DNA of 64,000 nucleotides, taken from NCBI RefSeq assembly GCF_017312365.1, contig NZ_BLJI01000009.1, positions 1 through 64,000 on the forward strand. The letters run 5' to 3'. The first letter of the stretch is position 1; the number at the start of each line of letters is the position of its first letter. The position numbers and the translations under genes are program-made. Below are positions 63,969 to 64,000 of this stretch, piece by piece. Under the pieces are notes generated by a model. It ran no database searches, was not told the DNA's origin, and saw only the letters and a program-made list of their open reading frames with translations. This stretch comes from Chroococcus sp. FPU101. GTDB lineage: Bacteria > Cyanobacteriota > Cyanobacteriia > Cyanobacteriales > Microcystaceae.

Positions 63969-64000
63969 ATGACTTCTCTTGTTGACTATTCTGCTATACA
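63969..64000 (+). CDS. Start of a gene cut by the right edge
   Basis: ATG at 63969 opens MTSLVDYSAI and runs off the window. Only ten codons are visible, so neither the product nor the reality of the gene can be confirmed. The 135 bases before it are AT-rich with candidate promoter sequence. Confidence 0.35.
   Translation, partial: MTSLVDYSAI

Overview
The window is chromosomal DNA from a cyanobacterium. Evidence for this is psbU (photosystem II extrinsic protein), the bilin reductase pebA, P-II (glnB) behind a perfect NtcA box, a PacS/Atx1 copper pair, the ClpP/ClpR cluster, a PEP-CTERM protein, and about 19 copies of the HIP1 octamer GCGATCGC that I could count by eye. The DNA is AT-rich and the genes resemble those of unicellular cyanobacteria; pebA points to phycoerythrobilin synthesis. 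I cannot name the species. No rRNA, tRNA or CRISPR array was found.

Layout. 0-4 kb: the end of a transposase, then a copper chaperone and copper P-type ATPase. 4-8 kb: a minus-strand operon of three Clp proteolytic subunits (two lack catalytic residues), psbU and an HtrA/Deg protease. 8-16 kb: a ParE-type toxin-antitoxin pair, a Uma2 protein, oligopeptidase A, YgfZ, a WCGLC thioredoxin, PlsC, a DHNA-CoA thioesterase, glnB and citrate synthase. 16-21 kb: SixA, then a probable minus-strand operon of a GAF-PP2C phosphatase, a small membrane protein, argH and a Nudix hydrolase. 21-25.4 kb: a secreted pterin dehydratase, a coiled-coil protein with internal 111-bp repeats, rpsP with a KH-domain protein, and an alcohol dehydrogenase.

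25.4-28.6 kb holds the most coherent accessory system: a two-domain multicopper oxidase, a lipoprotein with a helix-hairpin-helix module and a Met/His-rich stretch, and an FTR1 iron permease, in one direction. This resembles a prokaryotic Fet3/Ftr1 arrangement. 28.8-34.6 kb is a sensory cluster: solute-binding lipoprotein, hybrid histidine kinase (split by a one-base frameshift), REC-PAS protein and GAF protein. A related second signalling cluster lies at 46.8-51.6 kb (hybrid kinase, REC-kinase, REC, REC-GGDEF) and probably feeds cyclic-di-GMP synthesis.

Between and after these are argG, pebA, proA, a large FG-GAP/Calx-beta secreted protein with 213-bp tandem repeats, an ABC-F ATPase, an M28 peptidase, a PEP-CTERM protein, lexA with all self-cleavage residues, clpS, an RNA methyltransferase, gamma-glutamyltransferase, a FAS1 protein, an ABC half-transporter and a DUF2157 protein. 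Several decayed genes are scattered through the window (34.7, 57.0, 57.2 and 60.0 kb, and possibly 12.1 kb), mostly nuclease, toxin-antitoxin or HNH-type accessory genes. Short palindromic elements sit between genes, including a family of GAGACG hairpins.
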